Assembly: GCA_963773105.1 (NCBI GenBank)
Contig: CAVZAA010000003.1
Span: forward strand, 248,001 to 312,000
Reading direction: 5' to 3'
DNA: 64,000 bases
Source of the DNA: Trebonia sp963773105
Lineage (GTDB): Bacteria; Actinomycetota; Actinomycetes; Streptosporangiales; Streptosporangiaceae
In this document: piece after piece, positions 17,566 through 26,129 of the stretch
Layout of the letters: the number at the start of each line of letters is the position of its first letter
Position numbering within the stretch: the stretch's first letter is position 1
Translations under genes and position numbers: made by a program
Notes under the pieces: model-generated
The model's input: the letters and a program-made list of their open reading frames with translations, nothing else
What the model was told of the DNA's origin: nothing
Databases searched by the model: none

Positions 17566-18582
17566 GTGACGACAGACACCGCCCTGGCGCGGGCCCGGGC
17601 CGGCGACGACCGCGCGTTCGGCGAGCTCACCGGTCCCTACCTGGCCGAACTGCGGCTGCACTGCTACCGGATTCTCGGCTCGGTGCAGGACGCCGAGGAC
17701 GTGCTGCAGGAGACCCTGCTGGCGGCCTGGCGCGGCCTCGGCCAGTACGAGGGTCGGGCCGCACCGCGCACCTGGCTGTACCGGATCGCGACCAACCGCT
17801 GCCTGAACGCGCTGCGCGACAGCGGCCGCCGCCCCCGGCCGGCGCCGCCCGAGCCGCCGTTCGCGGCACCCGACCCGACCCGCCGGGGCGAGCCGGTCTG
17901 GCTCCAGCCGTACCCGGACGCACTGCTTGACGGCCTGCCCGACACCGCCATCGGCCCGGACGCGGTCTACGAGGGCAAGGAGACGATCGCGCTGGCGTTC
18001 GTCGCCGCCGTCCAGCACCTGCCGCCTCGGCAGCGCGCGGTCCTGCTGCTGCGCGACGCGCTCGGCTTCCGCTCCCCCGAGGTCGCGGACATGCTCGACA
18101 CCAGCGAGGCGTCGGTGAACAGCGCCCTGCAGCGGGCCAGGGCGACGATGACCTCGGCCCTGCCCGGGCGCGACCGCGACCGCGCTCCGCTGCCCAGGTC
18201 CGCCCGGGAGCGAGAGCTGGCGCAGCGATTCGCCACCGCCTACGCCGACGACGACATCGACGGCGTGCTGGCGCTACTCACCGAGGACGCCTGGTTCACG
18301 ATGCCGCCCGCCAACCTGGAGTACCAGGGCCCGGCCGCCATCGGCAGCTTCCTGACGCGGAGCGCGCGCTACCGCGACGGCCGGCGCACCTGGCTGCTGC
18401 CGACCCGGGCGAACGGCCAGCCCGCGTTCGGCTGCTACGTGCCCGACGAGCACGCGCAGATCCGTCACCTGCACGGGATCATCGTGCTGACCATCGAAGG
18501 CGACCGGATCTCCGCCATCACCCGCTTCATCGACGGCGGCCTCGCGCCGCACTTCTGCCTGCCGCGCACGCTGCCTGGCTAG
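17566..18582 (+). CDS. ECF RNA polymerase sigma factor with C-terminal SnoaL-like domain
   Basis: 338 residues. Region 2 is ELRLHCYRILGSVQDAEDVL, and region 4 is HLPPRQRAVLLLRDALGFRS with the HTH DTSEASVNSALQRAR. The C-terminal 130 residues form an NTF2/SnoaL-like fold (RFATAYADDDIDGVLALLTE). The order and sequence match the SigG/TIGR02960 group, in which the C-terminal domain modulates activity in place of an anti-sigma factor. The GTG start at 17566 has a weak ribosome site. It is convergent with an AhpD-like gene; SnoaL-bearing ECF factors commonly neighbour carboxymuconolactone decarboxylase-like genes. Confidence 0.9.
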   Translation: MTTDTALARARAGDDRAFGELTGPYLAELRLHCYRILGSVQDAEDVLQETLLAAWRGLGQYEGRAAPRTWLYRIATNRCLNALRDSGRRPRPAPPEPPFAAPDPTRRGEPVWLQPYPDALLDGLPDTAIGPDAVYEGKETIALAFVAAVQHLPPRQRAVLLLRDALGFRSPEVADMLDTSEASVNSALQRARATMTSALPGRDRDRAPLPRSARERELAQRFATAYADDDIDGVLALLTEDAWFTMPPANLEYQGPAAIGSFLTRSARYRDGRRTWLLPTRANGQPAFGCYVPDEHAQIRHLHGIIVLTIEGDRISAITRFIDGGLAPHFCLPRTLPG

Positions 18583-18593
18583 GCCGAGAAGAT

Positions 18594-18624
18594 GCGCCGG
18601 ACCAGCGTTCCCCTGGTCCGGCGC
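18594..18624. terminator. Perfect 12-bp bidirectional hairpin
   Basis: GCGCCGGACCAG (18594-18605) pairs with 18613-18624 around a 7-base loop, between the convergent sigma factor and AhpD-like genes. Confidence 0.8.
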
Positions 18625-18667
18625 CAGCCGCACGCTGCCCGGCTCGGGCGGGCGGGTGCGACCGCCG

Positions 18668-19142
18668 CTATGACCACTGGCCGGGCTGGTAGTCGCCTGC
18701 GGGCTGCCTGATGATGACGTTGAGGCGGTTGTAGGCGTTGATCAGCGCTATGAGGGATACCAGGGCGGCGAGCTGGTCGTCGTCGTAGTGCTTGGCGGCG
18801 TTGGCCCAGAACCTCGTCGGTGACGCCGCCGGGGGCGTCGGCCAGGCGGGTTCCCTGCTCGGTGAGCTCCAGGGCGGCCCGCTCGGCGTCGGTGAAGACC
18901 TTCGCGTCCCGCCAGGCGGCGATCAGGTTGAGGCGCACCGACGTCTCCCCCGCGTGCGCGGCGTCCTTGGTGTGCATGTCGGTGCAGACGCCGCAGCCGT
19001 TGATCTGGCTGGCGCGGATCATGCACAGGAACTGGGTCTCGGCCGGCAGGTTCGAGTCGGTCACTGCGCCGCCAAGGGCGTTGAGGCGCTTCTGGAACTT
19101 CAGGCCGACCGGGTTGCCGTAGTAGTTGAAGCGGGCGTCCAT
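18668..19142 (-). pseudogene. Carboxymuconolactone decarboxylase/AhpD-like protein, frameshifted
   Basis: Small alkylhydroperoxidase-like protein. The redox CxxC and following His are present in NGCGVCTDMH. The N-terminal 110 codons start at 19142 with an excellent AAGGAGAT site. Near 18810 one extra base shifts the frame; in the other frame the expected C-terminus WANAAKHYDDDQLAALV ... NRLNVIIRQPAGDY ends at 18668. The restored size of about 157 residues is normal. It could be a sequencing error. It carries an ECF41-type promoter. Confidence 0.8.
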
Positions 19143-19179
19143 CGTGATCTCCTTGCCGTGATTGCGATTACACCCCTGT

Positions 19180-19206
19180 GACGGAACCGCCCGCCGGGAT
19201 GTGACC
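19180..19206 (-). promoter_or_regulatory. ECF41-type promoter of the AhpD-like gene
   Basis: On the minus strand GGTCACA (19206-19200), a 16-base spacer and CGTC (19183-19180) lie 37 bases upstream of the start. The published ECF41 promoter is TGTCACA-N16-CGTC, so this differs at one base. This suggests control by an ECF factor, possibly the convergent one. Confidence 0.6.
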
Positions 19207-19353
19207 GACGGCGGTCAGCCAAGATCTGGCCGGGTTTCGAACCGAGGGGGAAGTCACAACGTGTCATAAGCAGGTGCTCTTGTGTGCTTGACTTGACGCG
19301 CCCCGCACCCTCAGCCAAGGGGCGCGAACGACGTTGGGGGCGGTAAGCCGGGC

Positions 19354-20811
19354 ATGTCCGTGGAGCAGCGGTTCCCGTTCATCTACGCGGCGCTCATCTT
19401 CGCCGTCGTCCTGGGCGGGTGGGGAGTGCACGCGCTGGTGGCCGGCCATGCGGCCGCCCCGGTCGCTGCCGCGGGCCGCTCCACCACCGCCGACCGCGCT
19501 AGCGGAGTTCCCGGCGGTGCGGTCGCCCCCGGCAGCGGTGCGACGGTGGCGTCGGTGCCGACGCCGATGGCCGCGCCGACCCGCGCCCGCAGGAGCACGC
19601 CGGTGCCGGCCCCGGCGCCGACGCACGCACCGACGGCCGCGCCCACGGCCACCGCTTCGGCCGCGGCGCCGCCGCAGGACTCGGCCCCGCCGGCGGTCGG
19701 CCTGCCCGCGTGCGCGCAGCCCGGGCAGGCTACCGTGACCGGGGCCACCGGCACGACCGTTCGCGCCTCGATAGGAACGCCGTCGGGCGACATGGCGCCG
19801 GTCATCCAGAGCGCGATCAACCGCGCATCGGCCGACGGCGGGGGGATTGTCCGGCTGGGCGCGGGCACCTACCAGCTCGACAGCCGCCTCACCATGGCGT
19901 CCAACGTCGAGCTGGAGGGATCGGGGGCCGACGCCACGACCCTGCAAATCGAGGTGGCGAACACCGGTGTCATCACGACCGGCGGGGCATCCAATACGAC
20001 GATCGCCGACCTCACCGCCGACCAAAACGGCCAGCAGCTGAACTCGTCTAGCGGCGGCGGCAATCCGGCCTACTACGAGGTCATGATCGACGGCGGAGCG
20101 AACAATATCGTGCAGCGGGTGCGGCTTATGAACCCGGTTAACTACATGCTGGACGAAGACGACAATGCCAGCGCGTTCTGCATCCGCGGCAACACGATCA
20201 TCGTTAACGGCGCCGAGAGCAAGTACAGCGATAACGCCTACGCCAACCTGGACGGGATACACATCGACGGCGGCACCAACGGCGACATCCTGGGCAATTA
20301 CGTCGACGAGCGGGAGAACGGCGCGACCGACGGCGACGACGCGCTGGTGGCGCAGAGCTATACCGCCAAACAGTCCAACGTCGAGTTCATCGGCAACGTG
20401 GCCCGCGGCGGCAATAACGGCGACTGCATGCAGTTCGCGGTCGGCCCCGACAGCATCGCCGACGACACCGTTTCAGGCAACGAGCTGTGGGGCTGCCCGT
20501 TCGGCGTCCGCACCGGCGGATACGCGTCGAGCGGCTCGATTACGAATACCGCCATCACCGGCAACAACATCCACGACCTGGTGGCCGGCCACGGGACCAA
20601 CGGCTCGTTCCCCGACGGCGGGAACGCGATCGAACTCGGCGGCTTCCTCTCCTCGGGACAGTCGTCCCGTTCCGACAGGGTGACCGGCAACTTCGTGTGC
20701 AGCGCCGGAGCCGTCGTTCCGGAATCCGGCGTCTCCATCTCGGGGACGGTGGACTACAGCGGCTGCGGCGACGCCGCCACTACTTCGGTCGCGCCACCGC
20801 ACCTGCCCTGA
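19354..20811 (+). CDS. Membrane-anchored right-handed beta-helix protein
   Basis: 485 residues: an N-terminal signal anchor (FIYAALIFAVVLGGWGVHAL), a Pro/Ala/Thr-rich linker to about residue 115, then a parallel beta-helix domain of the pectate lyase/GH28 shape. It shows repeated turns such as SNVELEGSGADATTLQI, NTTIADLTADQNG and DGIHIDGGTNGDILGNYV. The stretch ATDGDDALVAQS resembles the Asp-containing turn of GH28 polygalacturonases but is not conclusive. Probably an extracellular polysaccharide-binding or -cleaving protein. It is followed 18 bases later by cbiZ. Confidence 0.75.
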   Translation: MSVEQRFPFIYAALIFAVVLGGWGVHALVAGHAAAPVAAAGRSTTADRASGVPGGAVAPGSGATVASVPTPMAAPTRARRSTPVPAPAPTHAPTAAPTATASAAAPPQDSAPPAVGLPACAQPGQATVTGATGTTVRASIGTPSGDMAPVIQSAINRASADGGGIVRLGAGTYQLDSRLTMASNVELEGSGADATTLQIEVANTGVITTGGASNTTIADLTADQNGQQLNSSSGGGNPAYYEVMIDGGANNIVQRVRLMNPVNYMLDEDDNASAFCIRGNTIIVNGAESKYSDNAYANLDGIHIDGGTNGDILGNYVDERENGATDGDDALVAQSYTAKQSNVEFIGNVARGGNNGDCMQFAVGPDSIADDTVSGNELWGCPFGVRTGGYASSGSITNTAITGNNIHDLVAGHGTNGSFPDGGNAIELGGFLSSGQSSRSDRVTGNFVCSAGAVVPESGVSISGTVDYSGCGDAATTSVAPPHLP

Positions 20812-20829
20812 AGACCCTCCGCGGCGGTA

Positions 20830-21546
20830 ATGTCTACGTCCATGCGGCTGGAGATGCAGTGGCGGCGCGAGGACGCAGCGCGGCTGCCGGTCGCGGTCTG
20901 GCGGGCGGGACCCGGTTACCTGATGATCGCCAGCGGGGTGGCCGGCGGCGGTATCGGGCCGCGTCAGTGGGTTCTGAACGCGCAGGTGGCTCCGGAGTAC
21001 AGCCGACTGGACCCGGCCGCGCACATCGCCCAGCTAGCGGCCGAGCTCGGCCTCGCGGGCGCGGGCGTCGGGCTGCTCACGGCGGCGTCGGTGACCGACG
21101 TGGTGGAGCGCGAGGAGGACGGGGTGGGCGTAGCCGCCACCGTCGGCCTGCGCGTCCCCACCTGGGCGGCGGCGCCTGCCGGGGCCGTCGATCATCAGCT
21201 CGGGCCGGTCTGGCGGCCAGGCACGATCAACATCATCGTCTCGGTTCCGGTGCCGCTCAGCGCGGCGGCCTACGTCAACGCGGTGATCACCGCGACCGAG
21301 GCCAAGACCCAGGCCCTGCTCGATGCGGGCATCCGCGCCACCGGCACCGCCTCCGACGCCGTCTGCATCGCCGCCCCGGTGGGGGGCGAGCAGGAGGACT
21401 TCGCCGGGCCCCGGTCGTTGTGGGGCGCGCGGATCGCGCGCGCCGTGCACTCCGCCGTGCACGCGGGCGCGCTGTGTGACGCGGCGGCCAGGAGCCGGCT
21501 GGCGGACGGGGTGGAACCAGGGTCCGTTCGGACAAATGGAATTTGA
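20830..21546 (+). CDS. cbiZ: Adenosylcobinamide amidohydrolase CbiZ
   Basis: Hydrolyses the aminopropanol linkage of adenosylcobinamide to yield adenosylcobyric acid, for salvage of incomplete corrinoids. The 238-residue protein shows GTINIIVSVPVPLSAAAYVN, TATEAKTQALLDAGI and GTASDAVCIAAPVG, all characteristic of CbiZ. No other cobalamin gene or riboswitch is visible nearby; only 18 bases separate it from the beta-helix gene. The last ten codons and the stop lie inside copy B of the dispersed GGTCCGTTCG repeat, so the natural C-terminus may have been altered by the repeat. Confidence 0.85.
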   Translation: MSTSMRLEMQWRREDAARLPVAVWRAGPGYLMIASGVAGGGIGPRQWVLNAQVAPEYSRLDPAAHIAQLAAELGLAGAGVGLLTAASVTDVVEREEDGVGVAATVGLRVPTWAAAPAGAVDHQLGPVWRPGTINIIVSVPVPLSAAAYVNAVITATEAKTQALLDAGIRATGTASDAVCIAAPVGGEQEDFAGPRSLWGARIARAVHSAVHAGALCDAAARSRLADGVEPGSVRTNGI

Positions 21547-21550
21547 ATTG
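21517..21550 (+). repeat. Dispersed GGTCCGTTCG repeat, copy B
   Basis: CCAGGGTCCGTTCGG (21517-21531) followed by an AT-richer tail with GGAATTTGAATTGG, between convergent cbiZ and the lipoprotein gene. Confidence 0.65.
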
Positions 21551-21560
21551 GCTCGGGGCC

Positions 21561-22019
21561 CTACTGCGGAGTGAGCGTGATCTCGACAGTATTCACGCCG
21601 AGGCTGAGACCGGAGATTTGGATGCTGGACAGCGCCCCGATCTGCCCGTTGTATCCGTGGCCGGAGAACCAGATCCCGGTGCCGCTGAAGGAGCCCCAGG
21701 AGTCGCCGGTTGCCGAGGAATTGCTGATGATCGAGTAACCGGCCCGCGGCAGCGCCGTGGCGTAGAAGGTGGAGACCGCTGACGGGCTGACTGAGCCGAA
21801 GACGATGCTGTAATGGCCGTAATCAGTGCTGTCTTCGATCACTCGCGCGCCCTGCGGGATGGGAAAGGGGCCGATCGGGCCGCTCACGCTGAGCGTGCTG
21901 CCTGCCGGAGCTAGGCTTGTCGCCGGACTGGCGGTGGTGGCCGCACTGCATGCGGCCAGCGATACGCCGGCTGTGCAGGCAGCGGCGGCCAGCGCGGCGG
22001 TTCGGAGGTGGTTCATCAT
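21561..22019 (-). CDS. Small secreted lipoprotein, unknown function
   Basis: 152 residues with a lipoprotein signal peptide ending in SLAAC. The mature part carries a pattern GARVIEDSTDYGHYSIVFGS ... AVSTFYATALPRAGYSI, resembling small actinobacterial extracytoplasmic proteins that I cannot assign to a family. The start at 22019 overlaps the stop of the upstream small ORF (ATGA), suggesting translational coupling. Confidence 0.7.
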   Translation of the reverse strand: MMNHLRTAALAAAACTAGVSLAACSAATTASPATSLAPAGSTLSVSGPIGPFPIPQGARVIEDSTDYGHYSIVFGSVSPSAVSTFYATALPRAGYSIISNSSATGDSWGSFSGTGIWFSGHGYNGQIGALSSIQISGLSLGVNTVEITLTPQ

Positions 22020-22300
22020 TGAGTCGTTTCTGCCGGTTCGCACGGGTCCGCGGGCCAGCCCTGCCCCGGCCTGGATGACGGCGAGGATGATGGCCTTCCG
22101 GGTTGGGTTATTTCGAAGATGTCATGCCGGAGCATGAATTCGAATAGCTCTAGAGGACGGCTGCCGCAGAACAGCACATCGCCATTTCTATCTTTCCAGA
22201 CGTATTGGCAATCGATCGGTTCCGGATTGCCGCACCGACGGCAGACGACTGCCACTCCAAGCGCGTTAGGCTGCGGCAAGACCATGAGGCTGTGATTCAT
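22016..22300 (-). CDS. Small Cys-pair protein, unknown function
   Basis: 94 residues. A CRRCGNPEPIDCQYVW ... VLFCG arrangement could bind zinc. The C-terminus is Pro/Ser-rich. The stop overlaps the start of the lipoprotein gene by four bases, which supports a real gene. GGGGCGG precedes the ATG. No family is recognised. Confidence 0.5.
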   Translation of the reverse strand: MNHSLMVLPQPNALGVAVVCRRCGNPEPIDCQYVWKDRNGDVLFCGSRPLELFEFMLRHDIFEITQPGRPSSSPSSRPGQGWPADPCEPAETTQ

Positions 22301-22314
22301 TGTCGGGCCGCCCC

Positions 22315-22542
22315 TTAGCGAGGGGCCGCGTAGGCACGCGAAGCGCGGCGCCGCAGGAGGCCGATGCCAGCCCCCAGCGCCACGATCCCCATTCCGGCGC
22401 AGGTCATGACCTGCTGTGAGCCCGCCAGGGTGTGGCCGTGGATGTGGATGTGGTGACCGCCGACGCCGACTGCCACGGCGACGGCGGCGTTGAACAGGAA
22501 TAGGAACACTAGCACCGGCCGGGATGAGAGCAGCGACTTCAT
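22315..22542 (-). CDS. Small membrane protein with His-rich loop
   Basis: 75 residues: one hydrophobic segment (VLVFLFLFNAAVAVAVGVG), a His-rich loop (GGHHIHIHGHTLAG), a second hydrophobic segment and an RRR-containing tail, so probably two membrane helices with an outside loop able to bind metal. The start at 22542 (MKSLLSSRP) is preferred over the 27-codon longer frame. It is upstream of two other small genes on the same strand. Confidence 0.55.
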   Translation of the reverse strand: MKSLLSSRPVLVFLFLFNAAVAVAVGVGGHHIHIHGHTLAGSQQVMTCAGMGIVALGAGIGLLRRRASRAYAAPR

Positions 22543-22630
22543 GGGTCTTCCGTTCGAATAGCGGGTGTGATCTCCGCTATCCACGATGCCGCTGGCTGCT
22601 ATCGGCCGCGAGGGAGCGCCCACCCGAACC

Positions 22631-22654
22631 GGGGGTGTAACCCGCTACACCCCC
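22631..22654. other. Short perfect hairpin in a gene-poor gap
   Basis: GGGGGTGTA (22631-22639) and TACACCCCC (22646-22654) form a 9-bp stem with a 6-base loop. The gap 22543-22869 has no convincing gene. It also holds an 11-bp palindrome GTTCAGTGAAC (22817-22827), 43 bases before the acyl-CoA ligase start, which could be an operator. Confidence 0.45.
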
Positions 22655-22869
22655 GAAGGAGACTTGGCTCCCGTTCCGCGCGCTACCGAGCCGCTCGTCT
22701 CCGTGATCCGCGTCGGAGGCGCCGGGCATGGTCGCCGGCTGGCTGCCGCGCCACCAGAAACCATGTTCAACAGGTCTGGTAATCGTGCGTCCATTTTGAG
22801 AGAATCTGGTTTCCTAGTTCAGTGAACTGATTGCACCTTTTGGCCTATTGCCTGGGAAGGCGGGACGGG

Positions 22870-24387
22870 ATGAGCGACGACGGCTCCCTGGAGTCCAACT
22901 CGTTGATGCAGCGCCGGATCCGCGAGGTGCTGGCGCTGGACGCGAGCGCCACCGCGCTGACGTTCCGCGGCCTGGCCTTCCCGTGGTCGTTCTACTCGGA
23001 CGCGATCGCCGCCTTGGAATCGTCGCTGGCCGGGCATCCCGGGGCCAGCCGGATCGGGATCGTGCTGCGCAATCGCCCGGGGCCGCTGGCGGCGCTGATC
23101 GCCACCATCGGCACCGGGCGCGCGGTGGTGACGTTGAGCGCGCACGTCGGTGAGGCCGGCCTGGCGCAGGACATCGTCGACCTGGCGCCCGACGTGCTGG
23201 TGGCGGAGGACGAGGACTGGTCCCGCGTCGCGATCCTGACCGCGGCGGAGACGGCCGGCGTCGTCGCCCTGCGGGCCGGATCCGACCGCGCCCTCGCCGC
23301 CCAGCCGGTCAGCTGGTCGCCCAGTCCGGCCCTGAGGCATCGCGGGGACGTCGCCGTGCTGATGATGACGAGCGGCACCACCGGGCGCCCCAAACGGATC
23401 GAGCTGACGCACGACCGGATGGCGGCGGCGTTCCGGGCCGGCGGCCTGGTCATCGACGAGGGGCAACGGCCGCAACTCGGCCAGCGGGCCGACATCTTGT
23501 GGGCGCCGCTGGCGCACATCAGCGGGCTGTACTTCGCGGTCGCCCACGCGGTCGACGGCCGCTGCATCGCCCTGCTTGAGAGGTTCGAGGTCGGCCCGTG
23601 GGCGGAACTGGTCCGGCGGCACCGCCCCGGCTACGTCCGGCTGGCGCCCACCGCGCTGCGGATGGTGCTCCAGGCGGACGTCCCGGCCGACACTTTCGCG
23701 AGCGTCCGGGCAGTCGGGTCGGGTACCGCGGCGCTCCCGCCGGATCTGGCGGAGGAGTTCGAGGACCGTTACGGGGTTCCCGTCCTCACCAACTACGGCG
23801 CGACCGAGTTCGCGGGCGCGATCGCGGGCTGGACGCTGAAGGACAAGAGACAGTGGGATCGGCGTAAGCGCGGCAGCGTGGGGCGCCCCCGCGACGGGGT
23901 TGAACTGCGGGTCGTCGACGCCGAGACCGGCGCTGACCTCCCGCTGGGCGAGGTGGGCCTGCTCGAGGCGCGCGGCCGCCAACTGCCAGGCGACGGCGCC
24001 TGGCAGCGGACCACCGACCTCGCCGCCATCGATGAAGACGGATTCCTGTTCATCCATGGTCGCGCCGACGATGCGATCAACCGGGGCGGTTTCACGATTC
24101 CCCCCAGTGTGATTGAGGAGGCGCTGCTCGCGCACCCGGCGGTCGACGAGGCCTCCGCGGTCGGACTGCCCCACGCGAGGCTGGGACAGGTGCCCGCGGT
24201 CGCGGTGACGCTGGTCAGCCCCGTCACCGAGCAGGAGCTGATGGAGTACCTCGCGAGCAGGCTGGCCGGCTACCAGCGCCCGGTCGCGATCCAGGTGGTT
24301 GAGCAGCTGCCGCGGACGCCCTCGCTCAAGATCAGCCGCGCCCAGGTGCGCGAGCGCTATTTCAGCGGCGTGCGGCCGGAGGAGTAG
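22870..24387 (+). CDS. AMP-dependent acyl-CoA synthetase/ligase
   Basis: ANL-superfamily enzyme that activates a carboxylic acid as adenylate and transfers it to CoA. In 505 residues the P-loop-like A3 motif is LMMTSGTTGRPKRIELTH, followed by LTNYGATEFAGA (A5) and RTTDLAAIDEDGFLFIHGR (A7/A8). The end LPRTPSLKISRAQVRERY has the catalytic Lys position. The start at 22870 has GGGAAGG upstream. It stops two bases before the convergent enoyl-CoA hydratase, the start of the acyl-CoA catabolic block. Confidence 0.88.
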   Translation: MSDDGSLESNSLMQRRIREVLALDASATALTFRGLAFPWSFYSDAIAALESSLAGHPGASRIGIVLRNRPGPLAALIATIGTGRAVVTLSAHVGEAGLAQDIVDLAPDVLVAEDEDWSRVAILTAAETAGVVALRAGSDRALAAQPVSWSPSPALRHRGDVAVLMMTSGTTGRPKRIELTHDRMAAAFRAGGLVIDEGQRPQLGQRADILWAPLAHISGLYFAVAHAVDGRCIALLERFEVGPWAELVRRHRPGYVRLAPTALRMVLQADVPADTFASVRAVGSGTAALPPDLAEEFEDRYGVPVLTNYGATEFAGAIAGWTLKDKRQWDRRKRGSVGRPRDGVELRVVDAETGADLPLGEVGLLEARGRQLPGDGAWQRTTDLAAIDEDGFLFIHGRADDAINRGGFTIPPSVIEEALLAHPAVDEASAVGLPHARLGQVPAVAVTLVSPVTEQELMEYLASRLAGYQRPVAIQVVEQLPRTPSLKISRAQVRERYFSGVRPEE

Positions 24388-24389
24388 GG

Positions 24390-25190
24390 TCAGCGGCCGC
24401 GGAAGACCGCCTTGCGCGGGCCTTCCTCGACGAAGCTGCGCAGACCGAGCTGGCCGTCCTCGGATGCGAAGCACTCGGTGATCAGGTCGGCCTCCACCGC
24501 GAGGCCCTCCTCAAGCGGCAGGCTGGCGGCGGCGTCAAGCGCCCGCTTGGCGTAGCGCAGGGCCAGCGGCCCGCGGGCGTAGCCGAGCCCGGCGGCGACG
24601 GCCGCGTCGAGCACGTCCGCGTCGTCGAGGACCCGGTCCGCCAGCCCGATTTCCAGTGCCTCATCGGCGCCGACCGAGCGGCCGGTCAGGATCATGTCCC
24701 TCGCGTGCGCGGGCCCGACGACTCGCGGCAGGCGCTGCGTCCCACCCGAGCCGGGCATGATGCCCAGCGTCACCTCGGGCAGGCCGAAGACGGCGGAGCG
24801 GCCGGCGAACCGGAAGTCGGCCGCCAGCGCGAGCTCGCAGCCGCCGCCGAGGGCGTAGCCGTTGACGGCGGCGATCGTGATCTGCGGGGCGGTCGCCAGC
24901 GCGTGGAAGGCCCGCTGGAGCACCCGGTTGCGCGCGCCGAACTGGTCGGGGGAAAGGCCGAGCATGGCCTTCACGTCCGCCCCGGCCGCGAAGTGCCGCG
25001 GTCCGCCGGTGATGACGAGCGCCCGGTACACGGTGCTCGCGTGCAGCGACGCCGCCACGGCCTCGAACAGGTCCCACATCGCCTGGTCGAACGCGTTGAC
25101 CGGAGGCCGCTCGATCCGCAGGATCGCGAGCCGCTCGTCGGCCGGGTGCGATTCAAGCCGGACCGGATCGGGTGCATCGGGGCTGGACAT
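24390..25190 (-). CDS. Enoyl-CoA hydratase/isomerase
   Basis: Crotonase-fold enzyme of 266 residues hydrating or isomerising an enoyl-CoA. The oxyanion-hole segments are HFAAGADVKA and NGYALGGGCELALAAD; GLPEVTLGIMPGSGGTQRLP contains the usual catalytic Glu position. It lies nine bases downstream of the tetR gene on the same strand, so the two are probably one transcript starting in the region with two palindromes. Confidence 0.9.
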   Translation of the reverse strand: MSSPDAPDPVRLESHPADERLAILRIERPPVNAFDQAMWDLFEAVAASLHASTVYRALVITGGPRHFAAGADVKAMLGLSPDQFGARNRVLQRAFHALATAPQITIAAVNGYALGGGCELALAADFRFAGRSAVFGLPEVTLGIMPGSGGTQRLPRVVGPAHARDMILTGRSVGADEALEIGLADRVLDDADVLDAAVAAGLGYARGPLALRYAKRALDAAASLPLEEGLAVEADLITECFASEDGQLGLRSFVEEGPRKAVFRGR

Positions 25191-25199
25191 CGAGTTCCC

Positions 25200-25817
25200 C
25201 TATCCGCGGGTGGCGATGCCCCAGACGAAGATGTCGGCGTAGGACTTGGCGACTTCCTTGACCGAGAAATGGCCGCCCGCCCGCAGCGACAAATAGGTGT
25301 AGTTGTGCATGCCAAGCCACGCGGTGACCGCCAGCCGGGTGTCCACCGGCCGGAAGTCGCCCGACTCGATGCCCTGCTGGAAGACCGCCTCGACCCGACG
25401 CTCGTAGGCGCGGCGGCGCTGCCGGAACATCTCGGCGTTCTTGCCGGTCAGCGCGGGGAAATCATGCAGGAAGACCCACACGTGGTCGGGGAAGCGGAAG
25501 ATGACGTCAAGCAGTTCCTCGCCCAGCATCGCCAGCCGCTGCGGCGGGGTGCCGCCGGCCAGGTCGGCCCGGTCCGCGCCCAGCATGACCTCGTCCATGA
25601 CGCGGTCGTGGATGGCGGCGAGCAGCTGCTCCTTGGAGCCGATGTAGTAGTAGAGGGCGCCCTTCCCGATGCCGTTCGCCTCGCAGAGCTCGTTGGTGCT
25701 GGTGGCGTGGTAGCCCCGCTCCGCGAACACCTTGGCCGACGCGTCCACGATCTCGTGGCGGCGCTGCTGCCACTTGGCGCTCTTGCCCTGCTTGTCCTTA
25801 ACCCTGGTCTGCGGCAT
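25200..25817 (-). CDS. TetR-family transcriptional regulator
   Basis: 205 residues. N-terminal helix-turn-helix: IVDASAKVFAERGYHATSTN then ELCEANGIGKGALYYYIGSK, typical of regulators of acyl-CoA metabolism. The C-terminal ligand domain resembles TetR_C proteins that bind acyl-CoAs. The gene faces the palindromes at 25963 and 26093. It is the only complete TetR gene in the window and thus the best local candidate to bind the repeated ACTGACCRGTYRGT sites. Confidence 0.9.
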   Translation of the reverse strand: MPQTRVKDKQGKSAKWQQRRHEIVDASAKVFAERGYHATSTNELCEANGIGKGALYYYIGSKEQLLAAIHDRVMDEVMLGADRADLAGGTPPQRLAMLGEELLDVIFRFPDHVWVFLHDFPALTGKNAEMFRQRRRAYERRVEAVFQQGIESGDFRPVDTRLAVTAWLGMHNYTYLSLRAGGHFSVKEVAKSYADIFVWGIATRG

Positions 25818-25962
25818 TCTGCTGCCTCATCTAGTCGGGAGCTTCCTCGCCCAATAAAATAACGTGTTCCGACGGGTCGGCCTAAGACGACAACCCTGAG
25901 CGTCCCGCGCGCCCCGCCGGTCCCGCGCAACTGACTGTGCTCCGCCTGTTATCAGGATACAG

Positions 25963-25976
25963 CTGACTGGTCAGTC
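25963..25976. promoter_or_regulatory. TetR-type operator, site 1
   Basis: CTGACTGGTCAGTC is a near-perfect palindrome in the 312-base divergent region between tetR and the acyl-CoA dehydrogenase. It is one of a set sharing consensus ACTGACCRGTYRGT. Confidence 0.65.
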
Positions 25977-26092
25977 GAATCAATCACAGGTCGACAGGCG
26001 CGGACACGCCCGGTGAAGGGTGCCCGGCGGTCTTCGGGTTGGTTGCTCTCGGTTTGCTCATTGCGTTGGTCACCGTGCTGTTCCTACTATGT

Positions 26093-26106
26093 ACTGACCA
26101 GTCAGT
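26093..26106. promoter_or_regulatory. TetR-type operator, site 2
   Basis: ACTGACCAGTCAGT, 24 bases upstream of the acyl-CoA dehydrogenase start, so it probably covers that promoter. It is the most symmetric site in the set. Confidence 0.7.
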
Positions 26107-26129
26107 GTAGACCGCAAGGCGAGAGGGCC

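Noticed and set aside
20812..20829. Cobalamin riboswitch before cbiZ
   Set aside because: Only 18 bases separate the genes, too short for the riboswitch, and no B12-box is visible.
22819..24474. Minus-strand open frame of 551 codons
   Set aside because: Mirror of the acyl-CoA ligase.
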